64,000 bases of DNA from Flavobacterium branchiicola (GCF_018383905.1 NZ_JAGYWA010000002.1:555369-619368); one strand, 5' to 3'. Numbered from the stretch's first letter, positions 47,501 through 57,483 are shown. Notes: a model not told the origin generated them from the sequence alone. A program made the numbers and translations.

Positions 47501-50500
47501 TCAAAAATTACTGTTGATGCTGTTAAAGGAGTTGTATTATTTACTGTTTTGGTCAATGATAAATCAGCAGATTGTGGATTTGGCGTTGTTGTAACTGATG
47601 CATAATCATCTTCGGTTGGAATACCATTATTTGGTGTTGAATCAGGATCGGGCATATCACTTGCAGTTACCTCAGCAATATTGGTGTAATTACCTGTAAG
47701 ATTTACAATTGCGGTAATCTGTAAAGTTTCTGATTTGCCATTAACTAAGTCGCCAACTGTCCATAATCCGGTAGTTGGATTGTAAGTTCCGGTTGAAATT
47801 CTATAGGTTGAAAAAGTATATCCATCCGGTACTAAATCGGTAACAGTTACCCCGGTTGTATTTTGTGGACCATTATTGGTCACGACAACTTCAAAAGTAA
47901 CTACAGAGCCTACAAGGGGCGTTGCATTACTAACTGTTTTGGTTAGTGATAAATCTGCCGATGAATCGATTTGAATTGCTGTTACTGAAGCTGTTGCATA
48001 GTCGTCTTCAGTTGTTACACCGTTATTTGGTGTTGAATCCGGATCTGGGGTGTCGCTACTGGTAACCTCAGCAATGTTGGTGTAATCTCCTGCAGCATTA
48101 ATAATTGCGATAATTTGCAATGTTTCGGATTCGGTGCTTTTTAAAATGTCTAATGACCATAAACCGGTAGTACTGTTGTAAGTACCACTTGTTGCATTAA
48201 AACTGCTGAAAGTATAACCGGAAGGCAATAAATCCGTCACAGTAACACCCGCTGCATCCTGAGGGCCACTATTGGTAGTAATAATTTTAAACGTGACAAG
48301 GGAGCCTACAACTGCACTTGTATTACTGACTGTTTTGGTCAATGATAAATCGGCAGAAGGCTGAATAGGGGTAGTTTCGGCTCGATCTTCATCATCTTCG
48401 CTCTGATCTCCGTCATCATTATCAGGCGTACTGTCAGGATCAGGCAGACTACTTGCTGTTACCTGAGCGGTATTGAGATAATTACCTGTTGGAAGTACCT
48501 TAACATCAATGATAAGGGATTCTGAAACTCCGCTATTAATTGTACCAACATTCCAGATACCAAAGGTGTTTTCGTATAGACCGGCTGATGAACTGTAATT
48601 TACAAATTCATATCCGGATGGTAAAAGATCTTTAATTAAAACGTTATTTGTATTATTAGGGCCACTATTGGTAATAATAAGTTCAAAAGAAATCTGGCTT
48701 CCAATTACCGGAGAAGTATTTCCAGTTACGACTCTTTTAATTAATGAAAGATCTGCTGTTGGACCTATAAAGGTAAAAGGAGCATTGCTCTCATCGTCTT
48801 CACTTTGATCGCCATCATCGTTATTTGGCGTACTATCAGGATCGGGAAGGTCACTGGCAGTTATCTGAGCAATATTGAGATAGGTCCCGGAAGGATTTAC
48901 AGTGGCTCTAAAGGTTAAATCTAAAGTAGCACCATTTGCCAAAGTCAGATTTTGCCAGGTAAGATTAGCATTTGCTATATTATAAAACCCACTATTTGAT
49001 ACCGAGCCCGGAATAAGGGTAAAACCTTCCGGAATGACGTCCTGAACGCCAATTCCGGTTGCATTCCCCGGGCCTTTATTTTCCAGGTGAAGTGTAAATT
49101 GTACTTGCTGTCCGGCTTCGGCAGTGTTTGGCAAAACTGATTTTGTGAGTTCCAAATCAGCCGATTTCAGATTTACAACAGCATCGTCCAGATCATCTTC
49201 AGGAAGTCCGTTACCCGGTGTACTGTCGGGATCCAATTGATTTGCTGTTCGTATTTCGGCAACATTGACATAATTTGCTGGAGTGGCAACATTTACTTTT
49301 GCTGTGATCTGTAGCGAAATAGTATTACCATTATTTAAATTTCCAACCGTCCATATACCTGTAGTCTTGTTATATTTACCACCACCATTATCACTTACAT
49401 AGGTATATCCCGGCGGCAATTGATCGATAACCGAAACCCCGGTAGCATTATTTGGCCCACTGTTGGTAACAGAAATGGTGAAGATTACATTGTCATTGAT
49501 ACTTACTGTTTCAGGAGAAACTGATTTTTGAAGTGATAAATCGGCCACATCAAGAACAACAGAAGCATCGTCCTGATCGTCTTCGGTGGCATTTTGGTTA
49601 TTTGGAGTACTATCGGGATCAAATTGATCTGAGGCAATAACTTCGGCAACATTGACATAAGATCCTATAGACCTGATTGTGGCCTTAAAAGATAAATTTA
49701 AAATTGCGCCATTTGGAATTGTGATGTCAGACCACGTAATGGTATTATCACCTACATTGTATTGCCCGGATGAGGTAACAGATCCGGCCACGAGGGCAAA
49801 TCCGAGCGGAATATAATCACGTACTCCTACACCAGTAGCGGTAACTGATCCGCCTTGTGAGTTGTTGTTAAAAACCTGAATATTAAAGGTTACAACATCA
49901 CCAGCACTTCCTGTCATTGGAGTTACAGATTTTGTTAATTCAAGATCGGCAACGGCAAGAATGGTAAGATTCATAGTGTCTGTTGAAACGGGACAATTTC
50001 CGTTACTAACAGTCCATTGCAAAGTATAGATACCGGCAACAGTTCCTGTTACAGCAGTTGTAGGGCTTGTTTCATTTGTAAAACCTACAGTGCTTGGTCC
50101 TGAAACTTGTGTCCAGACTCCCGTACCAACTACAGGAGTGACAGCATTCATATTTACCGGGCTAAACTGCGGTACAATCTGATTTGGACCTGCATTTGCT
50201 GTAGAGGGATTGTCATATATGGTTACAATAACAGAATCTGTAGAAGTACAGCCGTTATTATTTAGTGTTGTTACTGTCCATAGAAATTCGTAAACCCCCG
50301 GTACAAGACCCAGGATTAAAGTGTTTTCAAGATTTGGTGAGGCAATGTTAGCAGGTGGTCCTGAAACTTTAGTCCATGTTCCTAAACCTGAGGTTACTGC
50401 TACAGCATTCATAGTAACAGTATCAACATCACATAATTCCTGATCCGGTCCTGCATTTGCTATTGATGGTGGATCATCATTAAATGTGATTGAGACATTG

Positions 50501-53500
50501 TCTGAAGAGGGCTGACATGAAGAAGGACTTGTAAAAGGACCATTAGTCACTGTCCAAGTTAAAGTATAAGTACCTAAAACGTTTATGTTGGATAAAGTGG
50601 TTACCGGACTGTTTGGACTATCGATTACTGCAGCTCCTCCGGGAGGCTGAGAGGCAATTGTCCAGGTCCCGATACCTACTGCTGGCGGAACGGCTTCTGT
50701 TTTATAACTGGTCTGACAAGCGACAGTATTGTCGGGTCCTGCAATTGCAGTGCTTGGAGGCGCATTCATTTCTATACGAACCACATCTGAAAGCGGTCGG
50801 CAACTTTCGCTTTCAAAAACCCATTCCAGAATATAAAGTCCGGGAATGGTAAGTCCTGTAACAGACGTTAAGGGATCTGATGGGGTAGTAATAGAAGCGA
50901 CACTTCCGGCAGGCTGATAAACAAAACGCCATTCTGCGGTAGTAACATCAACTGGTTTACCATTTCCAGCCATAGTAGTTGATCCTGCGACATCGCTAAT
51001 ACATAATAATTGATCTGGTCCGGCATTAGGATCAATACTTGCGCCTCTGTAGATGGTCACGTTTACAGAATCTGATGTTCCTGGACAAGTGCCACCACCA
51101 GGAAATGTTGTAGTACTGGTAGTAAAAGTAAATACATAGCTTTCTCCGGGAACGACGGTTGCATTTGCAATATAACTGTTGGATGGCGATTGTGTTATGT
51201 CTACATCGTCAATATTGCCTGTTGTACTTGTAAGAGACCATACTCCGGTTGAGTTGGCACTTGCCATAAGCTGAACGCTCGTCACATCACAAGCTGTCTG
51301 ATCGGGTCCTGCATTAGCAGCTGGGTCAACTATAACGACCACATCATCAAAAGTTCCAGGGCATAAAAAGATACTTTTTGCGGTCATTGTCCATCTAAAA
51401 GTATAGGTTCCCGCTATTAATCCATTAATTTCGGTAGTTGGGCTCGAAGGATTAACAATGTTAGGCTGATTCGGAGCTCCTGTCAAAACAGACCATTGTC
51501 CCAGTTCAAAAAAGCTGTCATAAGTATTTCCGGCCATAGTAACGCTTGAATTATTACAAACATTCTGATCAGGGCCAGCTATAGCAGGACTAGGCGGAAT
51601 TCCGATTGTTAATTCAATATCGTCAAATGCCTGTCCGCAAATTTTTGCATCTACAGTCCATCTAAATATGTAATAACCGCTATAAGTAAAAGTAAAAATG
51701 GCATTTGGATTATGTTCATCACTTATGGTATAACTACCAACTCCTGAAATTCTTGTCCATGTTCCTATTGCCCCGCCACTTTGTGTTGCAGCCATTGTTA
51801 TCGTGTTGCCACAAATTTGCTGATCGGGACCTGCATTGGCAGTAGGAGGCGTATCTGCTACTGTGATTGAAACATTACTGGAACTGCCCACGCAAGATCT
51901 TATTCTTGTGTTAATTGACCAGGTAAAAACATAAGTCCCATTTCCGGGAACGGTTACAAGAGTATTTGGATCGCTTACATCAGCAAAAACAACTCCGGCA
52001 GAAGGCTGAACAGTCCACAAACCAATTTCGGTCAAAGTTGGTGTATTAGCACTAAGATTAAAGGAATTTGTCCCGGAAGAATAACAAGCATCGGGCCCGG
52101 CATTTGCGTTTGAAGGAGCGACTGTACTGTTTGTAGCAATAATTACATTATCAGAGGAAGATCCTCCACATGAAGGTCCGGGATGCAGGTAAGAAACCGT
52201 CCACTGCAATTCATAAGAAGATGCAGCAGATAAAAATCCGGTTGCAATTGCATTTGGATCATTTTTATTTGAAAAAGTAATGGGATCAGGTCCCGAAATT
52301 TGACTCCATTCACCTATTTCACTACTTAGTGTGGCACCAGCAGCAAGAGTTACTTGTGAATTTATACAAACCACCTGATCTTGTCCGGCATCTATAGTGC
52401 CTAATGAACTATTTGAAACATATACCGTTACTGTAGAAACAGAAAAACCGCACGTAGCACCGCCGCCTTTTGTGATATACTGAAAAACATAAGTTCCGGA
52501 TATAAGCCCTGAAACTTGTGTGTCTATAGCAAAAACATCGGCAATTACAGCCTCATTTGGTCCGCTTAGCTGACTCCAGAAATGCATTCCATCATCTGTG
52601 CTAACACCGGATAGTATTGTTGTTGTGTCTCCGCAAGGTAAACTTACATCGGTTCCTGCGTTTGATGGTGTTGGTTCACCGGAAACCAGAATATTTATCG
52701 TATCATAACCGTAATCACAAGCTACGGTAAGATTACCGTTTTGACTTCGAATAAATTCTACAGTATAATCTCCAGGAGCGGTAAGTGTCAAGGTAACGGA
52801 ATCTCCTACATTTTGTATAGCAGTAGGAAAAGGACCTAATGGAGAACTGTCCGGGCCACTCACAATTCTATACTGATTGATTCCTGTTCCAGTTACGGCA
52901 AGCGGAATTGTAAATACCGTAGCATTACAACTTCCGGTAATATCATTACCATTATTTGCTACAATAGTTCGTGTTGGGCCATTATATTGTACTATATAAT
53001 CTTTGATAAACACACAACCTGTGTTGCTATTGGTCAAAGTATAGCGAAATCTATACGGATCTCCGGCATCAGAAATACCAGTTACTAATGTAGTTGGATT
53101 ATCAGGGGAAACAATTGTTGCCGAACCTCCAGATACTTGTGTCCATTTTACAGTTTCACCAGCATATAGCGGCGTTTGTGCCACAAGGGTTACCTGATTA
53201 ATTGTATTATCACAAAAATTAATAAATTCATCACCACCAGGCAAGCTTGTAACATCCTGCGTTGCTGGCGGAACAATAATTGAAACCAGATCATTTCCGG
53301 AAGCACAAGGACCAGTAACAGTCCATCTGAATGTGTAAGTACCTTCAATCAGATTAGAAATTCCCGTATTATTTGCATTTGCATTCGCTATTGTTGGTGT
53401 ATTTGGTCCACTAACAAAAGTCCATTGTCCATTTTGTCCATTAAGGCCGCAGCCTCCATAACTACCAAGCAGGTTAGTACTTTGAGTTGTGGTATAACAA

Positions 53501-54207
53501 TTACTTAAAGTCTGGTCTGGTCCTGCGGTAACTGGTTTAACACCACCATAGTTGGTTACGGTAATCTGTGATGTAGTTCTGCAACGTTGTCCTGGTGCAA
53601 ATTCAGGACCTTCGATAACCCATTGTAAAGTACTCACCCCGCATTTGTTAACGGGAAGTGTTATTGTTGAGGTAGGTAAGTCCGGAAAATTAATTACAAC
53701 TCCGGCATCATTATTTCCAACAATTTCCCAATGGGCAATTTCACCCGTATTATGAGGTGCATTTCCTGTTATAGTTAATGTTCCGTTATTGTTAGGGCAA
53801 CTGGCTATGTTTCCGCCTGCACTTGCTTGTGTAATTGGTTTTACATTGACCACTTTATCCTGATAAGAGGAGATTCCGTCACCACAAGTAGCACTATATC
53901 TAAAAATATAGGTATTTCCTCCAGTATAACCAGATATTGTAGTACTGGAACTCGTTGGGGAATTAATGGTAACAGCAGGACCCGAAATTTGTGTCCATAA
54001 AACCGTACCTATAATAGGAGCGGGATTATTACCTGTAAGTACTAAAGCATCCGTTTCGCAAATTGTAACGTTTAGTACTCCTGCATTTACTGTACAGTTC
54101 TGTGCATTTAACTTTGTAGTAGTTAAAAACAATATAATAGTAAGAACGAACAGTTTTTTAGCAAAATTAAAGATCGGCGAAGAAAGGTAAACTTGGACCA
54201 TAAGCAA
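44557..54207 (-). CDS. Giant SprB-like adhesin with gliding-type C-terminal domain
   Basis: A 3216-aa exported protein (signal peptide ending LNAQN). Residues about 40-1410 hold some 15 Ig/PKD-like units, many starting AGPDQ and bearing a single Cys. Residues about 1418-3130 are 13 DUF11 repeats, each starting ADLSLTK or a variant and ending in an Asp-rich DPDSTPNN-type loop likely to bind calcium. The last ~85 residues (FSPNDDGQNDTFYI to SGWVYLK) are the CHU_C type B sorting domain of type IX secretion substrates. The protein would be secreted through the outer membrane and held at the surface by PorP/SprF, and act in adhesion or gliding. DUF11 units 5-8 are nearly identical, so they duplicated recently. 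Confidence 0.9.
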   Translation of the reverse strand: MLMVQVYLSSPIFNFAKKLFVLTIILFLTTTKLNAQNCTVNAGVLNVTICETDALVLTGNNPAPIIGTVLWTQISGPAVTINSPTSSSTTISGYTGGNTYIFRYSATCGDGISSYQDKVVNVKPITQASAGGNIASCPNNNGTLTITGNAPHNTGEIAHWEIVGNNDAGVVINFPDLPTSTITLPVNKCGVSTLQWVIEGPEFAPGQRCRTTSQITVTNYGGVKPVTAGPDQTLSNCYTTTQSTNLLGSYGGCGLNGQNGQWTFVSGPNTPTIANANANNTGISNLIEGTYTFRWTVTGPCASGNDLVSIIVPPATQDVTSLPGGDEFINFCDNTINQVTLVAQTPLYAGETVKWTQVSGGSATIVSPDNPTTLVTGISDAGDPYRFRYTLTNSNTGCVFIKDYIVQYNGPTRTIVANNGNDITGSCNATVFTIPLAVTGTGINQYRIVSGPDSSPLGPFPTAIQNVGDSVTLTLTAPGDYTVEFIRSQNGNLTVACDYGYDTINILVSGEPTPSNAGTDVSLPCGDTTTILSGVSTDDGMHFWSQLSGPNEAVIADVFAIDTQVSGLISGTYVFQYITKGGGATCGFSVSTVTVYVSNSSLGTIDAGQDQVVCINSQVTLAAGATLSSEIGEWSQISGPDPITFSNKNDPNAIATGFLSAASSYELQWTVSYLHPGPSCGGSSSDNVIIATNSTVAPSNANAGPDACYSSGTNSFNLSANTPTLTEIGLWTVQPSAGVVFADVSDPNTLVTVPGNGTYVFTWSINTRIRSCVGSSSNVSITVADTPPTANAGPDQQICGNTITMAATQSGGAIGTWTRISGVGSYTISDEHNPNAIFTFTYSGYYIFRWTVDAKICGQAFDDIELTIGIPPSPAIAGPDQNVCNNSSVTMAGNTYDSFFELGQWSVLTGAPNQPNIVNPSSPTTEINGLIAGTYTFRWTMTAKSIFLCPGTFDDVVVIVDPAANAGPDQTACDVTSVQLMASANSTGVWSLTSTTGNIDDVDITQSPSNSYIANATVVPGESYVFTFTTSTTTFPGGGTCPGTSDSVNVTIYRGASIDPNAGPDQLLCISDVAGSTTMAGNGKPVDVTTAEWRFVYQPAGSVASITTPSDPLTSVTGLTIPGLYILEWVFESESCRPLSDVVRIEMNAPPSTAIAGPDNTVACQTSYKTEAVPPAVGIGTWTIASQPPGGAAVIDSPNSPVTTLSNINVLGTYTLTWTVTNGPFTSPSSCQPSSDNVSITFNDDPPSIANAGPDQELCDVDTVTMNAVAVTSGLGTWTKVSGPPANIASPNLENTLILGLVPGVYEFLWTVTTLNNNGCTSTDSVIVTIYDNPSTANAGPNQIVPQFSPVNMNAVTPVVGTGVWTQVSGPSTVGFTNETSPTTAVTGTVAGIYTLQWTVSNGNCPVSTDTMNLTILAVADLELTKSVTPMTGSAGDVVTFNIQVFNNNSQGGSVTATGVGVRDYIPLGFALVAGSVTSSGQYNVGDNTITWSDITIPNGAILNLSFKATIRSIGSYVNVAEVIASDQFDPDSTPNNQNATEDDQDDASVVLDVADLSLQKSVSPETVSINDNVIFTISVTNSGPNNATGVSVIDQLPPGYTYVSDNGGGKYNKTTGIWTVGNLNNGNTISLQITAKVNVATPANYVNVAEIRTANQLDPDSTPGNGLPEDDLDDAVVNLKSADLELTKSVLPNTAEAGQQVQFTLHLENKGPGNATGIGVQDVIPEGFTLIPGSVSNSGFYNIANANLTWQNLTLANGATLDLTFRATVNPSGTYLNIAQITASDLPDPDSTPNNDDGDQSEDDESNAPFTFIGPTADLSLIKRVVTGNTSPVIGSQISFELIITNSGPNNTNNVLIKDLLPSGYEFVNYSSSAGLYENTFGIWNVGTINSGVSESLIIDVKVLPTGNYLNTAQVTASSLPDPDSTPDNDDGDQSEDDEDRAETTPIQPSADLSLTKTVSNTSAVVGSLVTFKIITTNSGPQDAAGVTVTDLLPSGYTFSSFNATSGTYNSTTGLWSLDILKSTESETLQIIAIINAAGDYTNIAEVTSSDTPDPDSTPNNGVTTEDDYATASVTAIQIDSSADLSLTKTVSNATPLVGSVVTFEVVVTNNGPQNTTGVTVTDLVPDGYTFSTYRISTGTYNPTTGLWTVGDLVNGKSETLQITAIVNLTGNYTNIAEVTASDMPDPDSTPNNGIPTEDDYASVTTTPNPQSADLSLTKTVNNTTPLTASTVIFEIVVTNNGPQNTTGVEVTDLLPSGYTFSSYSTTKGTYNSATGKWNVGSLLNGDSQVLQLSVIVNPTGIYQNTAEVTASALPDPNSTPGNGVITENDYAAITPVPRELAADLSLTKTVNNATPLIGTPVTFEIIITNNGPQNTTGVEVTDLLPSGYTYSNFTATKGTYNSTTGKWTIGSLLNGDSQTLQLIGIVNATGNYNNTTEVTASDLTDPNSTPNNGVTTENDYAAVTTTPTAPVADLSLTKALVNSSVSPVFGATVTFKIEVKNDGPQAATGVEVIDLLPSGFNYVVYSSTTGTYIAATGIWTIGTIPSGASESLLVSALVNNFGDYRNIAEVYKSNEFDPDSTPNNGVVGEDDMGSIFLTPVSAIADLSIDKKVVNNNLTPDVGSLITFSVTVTNSGPDNATGVVVKDILPSGYDFVFYNASSGSYNSITGEWVPGIILAGTSDTMLINAFVKGPTGAPDEYLNIAEVMQSDQDDPDSTPGNGITTEDDYDSIAVTPVIVQADLSLKKEIITGNTTNDVGSNVVFEITVTNDGPGNASGVRVKDLLPAGFTYLTYTATSGVYNNVTGIWATGIVNSGNTQTLQIYTRVNPPSGVANEYLNVTEITASNLPDPDSTPDNGVTTEDDYDSIQINVNIADLSLEKTVSNKNANVGEVVTFTLQIGNEGPGAATGVAIEDLIPLGYKNISNIDNGGIFSSNTIRWVNLNVPVGGITLTYQATVVDPHGLDSYDYLNIAQVTASNQFDPDSTPNNDNGDQSEDDEDSEFINIPSTDIAINKEVDQTDVPMGAEVIFTITAENLGSLTATNVEVQDLLPKGYTLTTYTVTSGVYNGKTGLWTIPNINGKSVQTLVLNTKVVDFNDYLNTAHLVKLDQIDTNASNNQDSATVKPNCLKIYNEFSPNDDGQNDTFYIDCITQYPDNQLQIFNRWGNIVYYKKGYDNTWDGKAEGSAKTLPEGTYYYILDLGDGSKKTSGWVYLK

Positions 54208-54830
54208 TCAGGATATGAAAGGTGGGGTCGAATAATTAAATAACCACCTTTAATTAATAATTACGATGAACATTTAATTTGCAGGTTTGTTGATTTGGAT
54301 AAGGGGGAGGGTAACTCAAAGTTAAAGAAAGAAAGCGTTCATTTTTTGTATTTGATGTTTCAAATTCTAAAATGAAACAACAAAATTCAATTATTAAAAA
54401 ATGATATTCTTAAAAAATATCCTTAAAAGTTTTAAGAATGTTGTTTTAGGGTAATTGTTCATTACGCCATAGAAAATAGTATTGAATAAGAGAATTAATA
54501 GCCTGATTTTAGTTTAATTTAAAAAACGGAATAAATAGGTAACTAGTTTGTAATCAGTTTGTTTTGGATGTTTTTTTGTGTAGAAGTTTTTATTTTTTAA
54601 TGCTGTTGTTTTTTATTTGAAAATAAACTTTTTATGCTTTGTTTTTTATCTTAAAAGGTAAAAATTGAATTTAAAATCCGTTTCATATTTAAAGTTGCAA
54701 CCTGTTTTATATAAAGTACTCACTTCTCTTTTCTAATTTTATAAGTACCACATGCGCTTCATTTTTAACTCATTAGCTTTTAAAAATGAAACGTATTAAG
54801 ATTTTACTTAAACAAATAAAAAACTTTATT
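54208..54830. other. Intergenic interval between divergent adhesin and sulfatase genes
   Basis: AT-rich, about 620 bases, no gene and no strong repeat. It carries the promoters of both genes. Confidence 0.4.
54317..54324 (-). promoter_or_regulatory. Predicted -7 promoter box of the adhesin operon
   Basis: On the minus strand TAACTTTG reads from 54324 to 54317, an exact fit to TAnnTTTG. It would give a 5-prime leader of about 100 bases. A -33 element is not evident. Confidence 0.45.
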
Positions 54831-56447
54831 ATGAACAAGAAAAACGTATCGTTATTACTGTTTGGGCTAATGCTTTTTGCATTTTCTGTAAATTATGCCC
54901 AGACCAAAAAGAAACCAAACATCATTATGGTTATTTCGGATGACACTGGCTGGGGAGATTTAGGAGTGTATGGAGGTGGAGTTGGTCGAGGAATGCCAAC
55001 ACCAAATTTAGATAAAATGGCTAAAGAAGGTATGCAGTTCTGGGAGTTTTACGGACAACCTAGTTGTACGCCAGGAAGAGCAGCAATGATTACAGGGCGT
55101 ATTCCAAACCGAAGCGGTATGACTACAGTAGCTTTTCAGGGTGAAGGGGGTGGACTTCCTGCAGCAGAATGGACTTTAGCATCTATATTAAAAAAAGCCA
55201 ATTACAAGACTTATTTTTCAGGAAAATGGCATTTGGGAGAAGCTGATTTTGCTATGCCCATAGCTCATGGTTTTGATAAAATGCAAAATGTGGTATTGTA
55301 TCATTTAAATGCCTATACGTATTGTTTTCCGTCATGGAATCCCGATATGGCTCCTGAAATTTCTGCTTATATAAAAAAAGCAACAAAAGGTATTCTTGAA
55401 GGAGAAGCGGGAAAGCCAGCCCGTGATACAGGTCCTGTAACAGAAGAAAATATTGCCGAACTGGATGTAAATATGGTAGATAACAACCTTAAACAGCTTG
55501 AGGAATATGGCAAATCAAAAGATCCGTTTTTTATGTGTATCAATTTTGCAAAGAACCATCAGCCAAATTTACCATCAAAACAATTTGTTGGTAAATCTCC
55601 GGCAAAAAGTAAATATGGTGATGCAGTTGTAGAAATGGATTATAACGTTGGTCGAATAATGGATAAAATTCGTGAGCTTGGAATTGCAGAGAATACAATC
55701 GTGATTTATACAGTTGATAATGGCGCCTGGCAAGACGTTCATCCAGATTCTGGATATACTCCGTTTAGAGGATCTAAAGGAACAGATAGAGAAGGAGGAA
55801 GCAGAGTACCAGCTATTGCCTGGTGGCCTGGACAAATTGAAGCTGGCAGTACAAGTCATGATATTGTTGGAGGTTTAGATTTGATGGCAACTTTTGCAAG
55901 TCTTGCTGGAGTTGAGCTGCCAAAAAACGATAGAGAGGGTAAACCTATGGTTTTTGACAGTTATGATATGTCAAATGTTTTGTTTAAAAAAGGAAAGCCA
56001 CTTCGTGACAGATGGTTTTATTTTACAGAAAATGAACTATCTCCGGGAGCCGTTCGAATTGGAAAATGGAAAGCTGTATTTAATACACGCGGTGACAATG
56101 GAGCACAGGCAGGAAGCGATATGCCAGGACAACAGTTGGGCTGGAGAGGCGATCAATCTTATGTAGCAACTGTTCCTGCGGTATATGATTTATGGCAGGA
56201 CCCTCAGGAACGTTACGATTTATTTATGAACAGTTTTACAGAGAAAACATGGACAATGGTAATTTTCGATCAGGTCATTCTTGAGCTGATGAAAACTTAT
56301 GCTGCAAATCCTCCAAGACCACAACAAAGTGGTTCTTATGGCGGACCAATGGAAATTGGAAGATATAGAACCATCGAACAAGCTAAACAATTATTAAATA
56401 GTAAGCAATTGACACTGCCAGCATTAAGTGTTGATCCGAAAAATTAA
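54831..56447 (+). CDS. Secreted arylsulfatase-type sulfatase
   Basis: A 538-aa sulfatase read from the ATG giving MNKKNVSLLL; an ATG at 54786 in the same frame would add 15 residues before the signal peptide. The signal ends near NYAQT. Metal ligands are in NIIMVISDDTGWGDLG; Cys79 in S-CTPGR is the formylglycine site, so the enzyme needs maturation by an anaerobic-type or FGE-type sulfatase-modifying enzyme, none of which is in this window. FSGKWHLGEADF, NHQP and YTVDNGAW are further active-site segments. It removes sulfate esters from polysaccharides in the periplasm. No linked glycosidase is adjacent. Confidence 0.9.
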   Translation: MNKKNVSLLLFGLMLFAFSVNYAQTKKKPNIIMVISDDTGWGDLGVYGGGVGRGMPTPNLDKMAKEGMQFWEFYGQPSCTPGRAAMITGRIPNRSGMTTVAFQGEGGGLPAAEWTLASILKKANYKTYFSGKWHLGEADFAMPIAHGFDKMQNVVLYHLNAYTYCFPSWNPDMAPEISAYIKKATKGILEGEAGKPARDTGPVTEENIAELDVNMVDNNLKQLEEYGKSKDPFFMCINFAKNHQPNLPSKQFVGKSPAKSKYGDAVVEMDYNVGRIMDKIRELGIAENTIVIYTVDNGAWQDVHPDSGYTPFRGSKGTDREGGSRVPAIAWWPGQIEAGSTSHDIVGGLDLMATFASLAGVELPKNDREGKPMVFDSYDMSNVLFKKGKPLRDRWFYFTENELSPGAVRIGKWKAVFNTRGDNGAQAGSDMPGQQLGWRGDQSYVATVPAVYDLWQDPQERYDLFMNSFTEKTWTMVIFDQVILELMKTYAANPPRPQQSGSYGGPMEIGRYRTIEQAKQLLNSKQLTLPALSVDPKN

Positions 56448-56455
56448 TAGTTTAT

Positions 56456-56660
56456 AACCTGTTGGGTGAAATTAAAATAGTATAAATTTTGACGCGGATT
56501 AGACAGATTCGTTATCACGAAAACGCGGACAAAAACGGATTTGTATAAAGAATTAAAAAAAAATCTGTTTTTGTCCGCGTTTTTACGAAGTAAATCCGTT
56601 TTATCCGCGTGCTATTTTATTAAAAGGAGCATTTTCAAATGTAATTTCACCCAACGGGTT
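56456..56660. mobile_element. MITE, copy 2 (reverse orientation)
   Basis: About 205 bases, the reverse complement of the element at 36338-36543 with only scattered differences. Ends are AACCTGTTGGGTGAAATTA and TAATTTCACCCAACGGGTT. It is flanked by AGTTTAT on both sides, an exact seven-base direct repeat (nine if the adjoining AA is counted), the mark of a target-site duplication. Confidence 0.8.
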
Positions 56661-56690
56661 AGTTTATAATATTTTTTTTTAATTTACTGT

Positions 56691-56724
56691 AAAAGAGGCT
56701 GTCTCAAAAGGACAGCCCTTTTTT
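56691..56724 (+). terminator. Intrinsic terminator
   Basis: GGCTGTC/GACAGCC stem with a seven-base loop and a T-run, 270 bases after the sulfatase stop, beyond the MITE. Confidence 0.75.
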
Positions 56725-56747
56725 ATGCATAGAACCTTAATTAATTC

Positions 56748-56755
56748 TATTTTTG
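56748..56755 (+). promoter_or_regulatory. Predicted -7 promoter box of the nucleosidase gene
   Basis: TATTTTTG, an exact fit to TAnnTTTG, 24 bases before the ATG at 56779. The -33 element is weak. Confidence 0.5.
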
Positions 56756-56778
56756 CATTTCAAAAAGTAAAATAAACC

Positions 56779-57372
56779 ATGATTAAAATAAATCCGGAAC
56801 TTTCATTTCCATTAGAAAACGTCTTATTTTCATTTGCACTGGAATCTGAAGCGGCCGATGTTTTTGGACATTGTAATACCCTGATAACAGGAATCGGAAA
56901 AGTAAATGCAGCTTATGAACTTTCTAAGGCTATACAGCATAAAAAACCTTCCCTAATTGTAAATCTTGGATCTGCCGGAAGTAATTTTTTTCAGAAAGGT
57001 GACGTTATTTGTTGTACCAGTTTTATACAAAGAGACATGGATGTTCAGGCATTAGGGTACGCACAATACGAAACACCTTTATCTGGTTTGCCACCGGTTT
57101 TAGAATATGGTTTAAAATTAGAAGGTCTGAAGGAAGGAATTTGCGGAACCGGAGATAGTTTTGAAATGGGACATTCTACCGTTTTATATAATGTAGTGGA
57201 TATGGAATCGTATGTACTGGCGATGATTGCAATGAAAGAGAATATTCCTTTTTTATGTCTAAAATACATCTCAGACGGAGCAGATGACAATGCTGCCGAA
57301 GATTGGCTGGTACAAGTTCATAAAGCCGCCGCAGCTTATGGAACTATTCTTAATCTTACTAAAAATATATAA
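56779..57372 (+). CDS. PNP/MTAN-like nucleosidase
   Basis: A 197-aa protein of the purine/uridine phosphorylase superfamily. GIGKVNAAYELSKAIQ, NLGSAGSNFFQKGDV, the VVDMESYVLAMIA motif and CLKYISDGADDNA match MTAN (5-methylthioadenosine/S-adenosylhomocysteine nucleosidase) type proteins, with Asp in SDGAD as the catalytic acid. It is somewhat shorter than typical MTAN (about 230 residues). It would remove adenine or a related base in the cytoplasm. A terminator hairpin follows (57427-57447). Confidence 0.8.
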   Translation: MIKINPELSFPLENVLFSFALESEAADVFGHCNTLITGIGKVNAAYELSKAIQHKKPSLIVNLGSAGSNFFQKGDVICCTSFIQRDMDVQALGYAQYETPLSGLPPVLEYGLKLEGLKEGICGTGDSFEMGHSTVLYNVVDMESYVLAMIAMKENIPFLCLKYISDGADDNAAEDWLVQVHKAAAAYGTILNLTKNI

Positions 57373-57426
57373 TTATTGATTTAAAGAATCAAAAATATAC
57401 AAAAAGTTTATTGCATTAAAATAAAA

Positions 57427-57447
57427 AGAGGGACCAAAAGTCCCTCT
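57427..57447. terminator. Bidirectional intrinsic terminator
   Basis: AGAGGGAC/GTCCCTCT stem, five-base loop, between the convergent nucleosidase and nitroreductase genes. Confidence 0.8.
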
Positions 57448-57483
57448 CTATATTAAACAGTTGTAAATCTGTTTTCGAATGAT

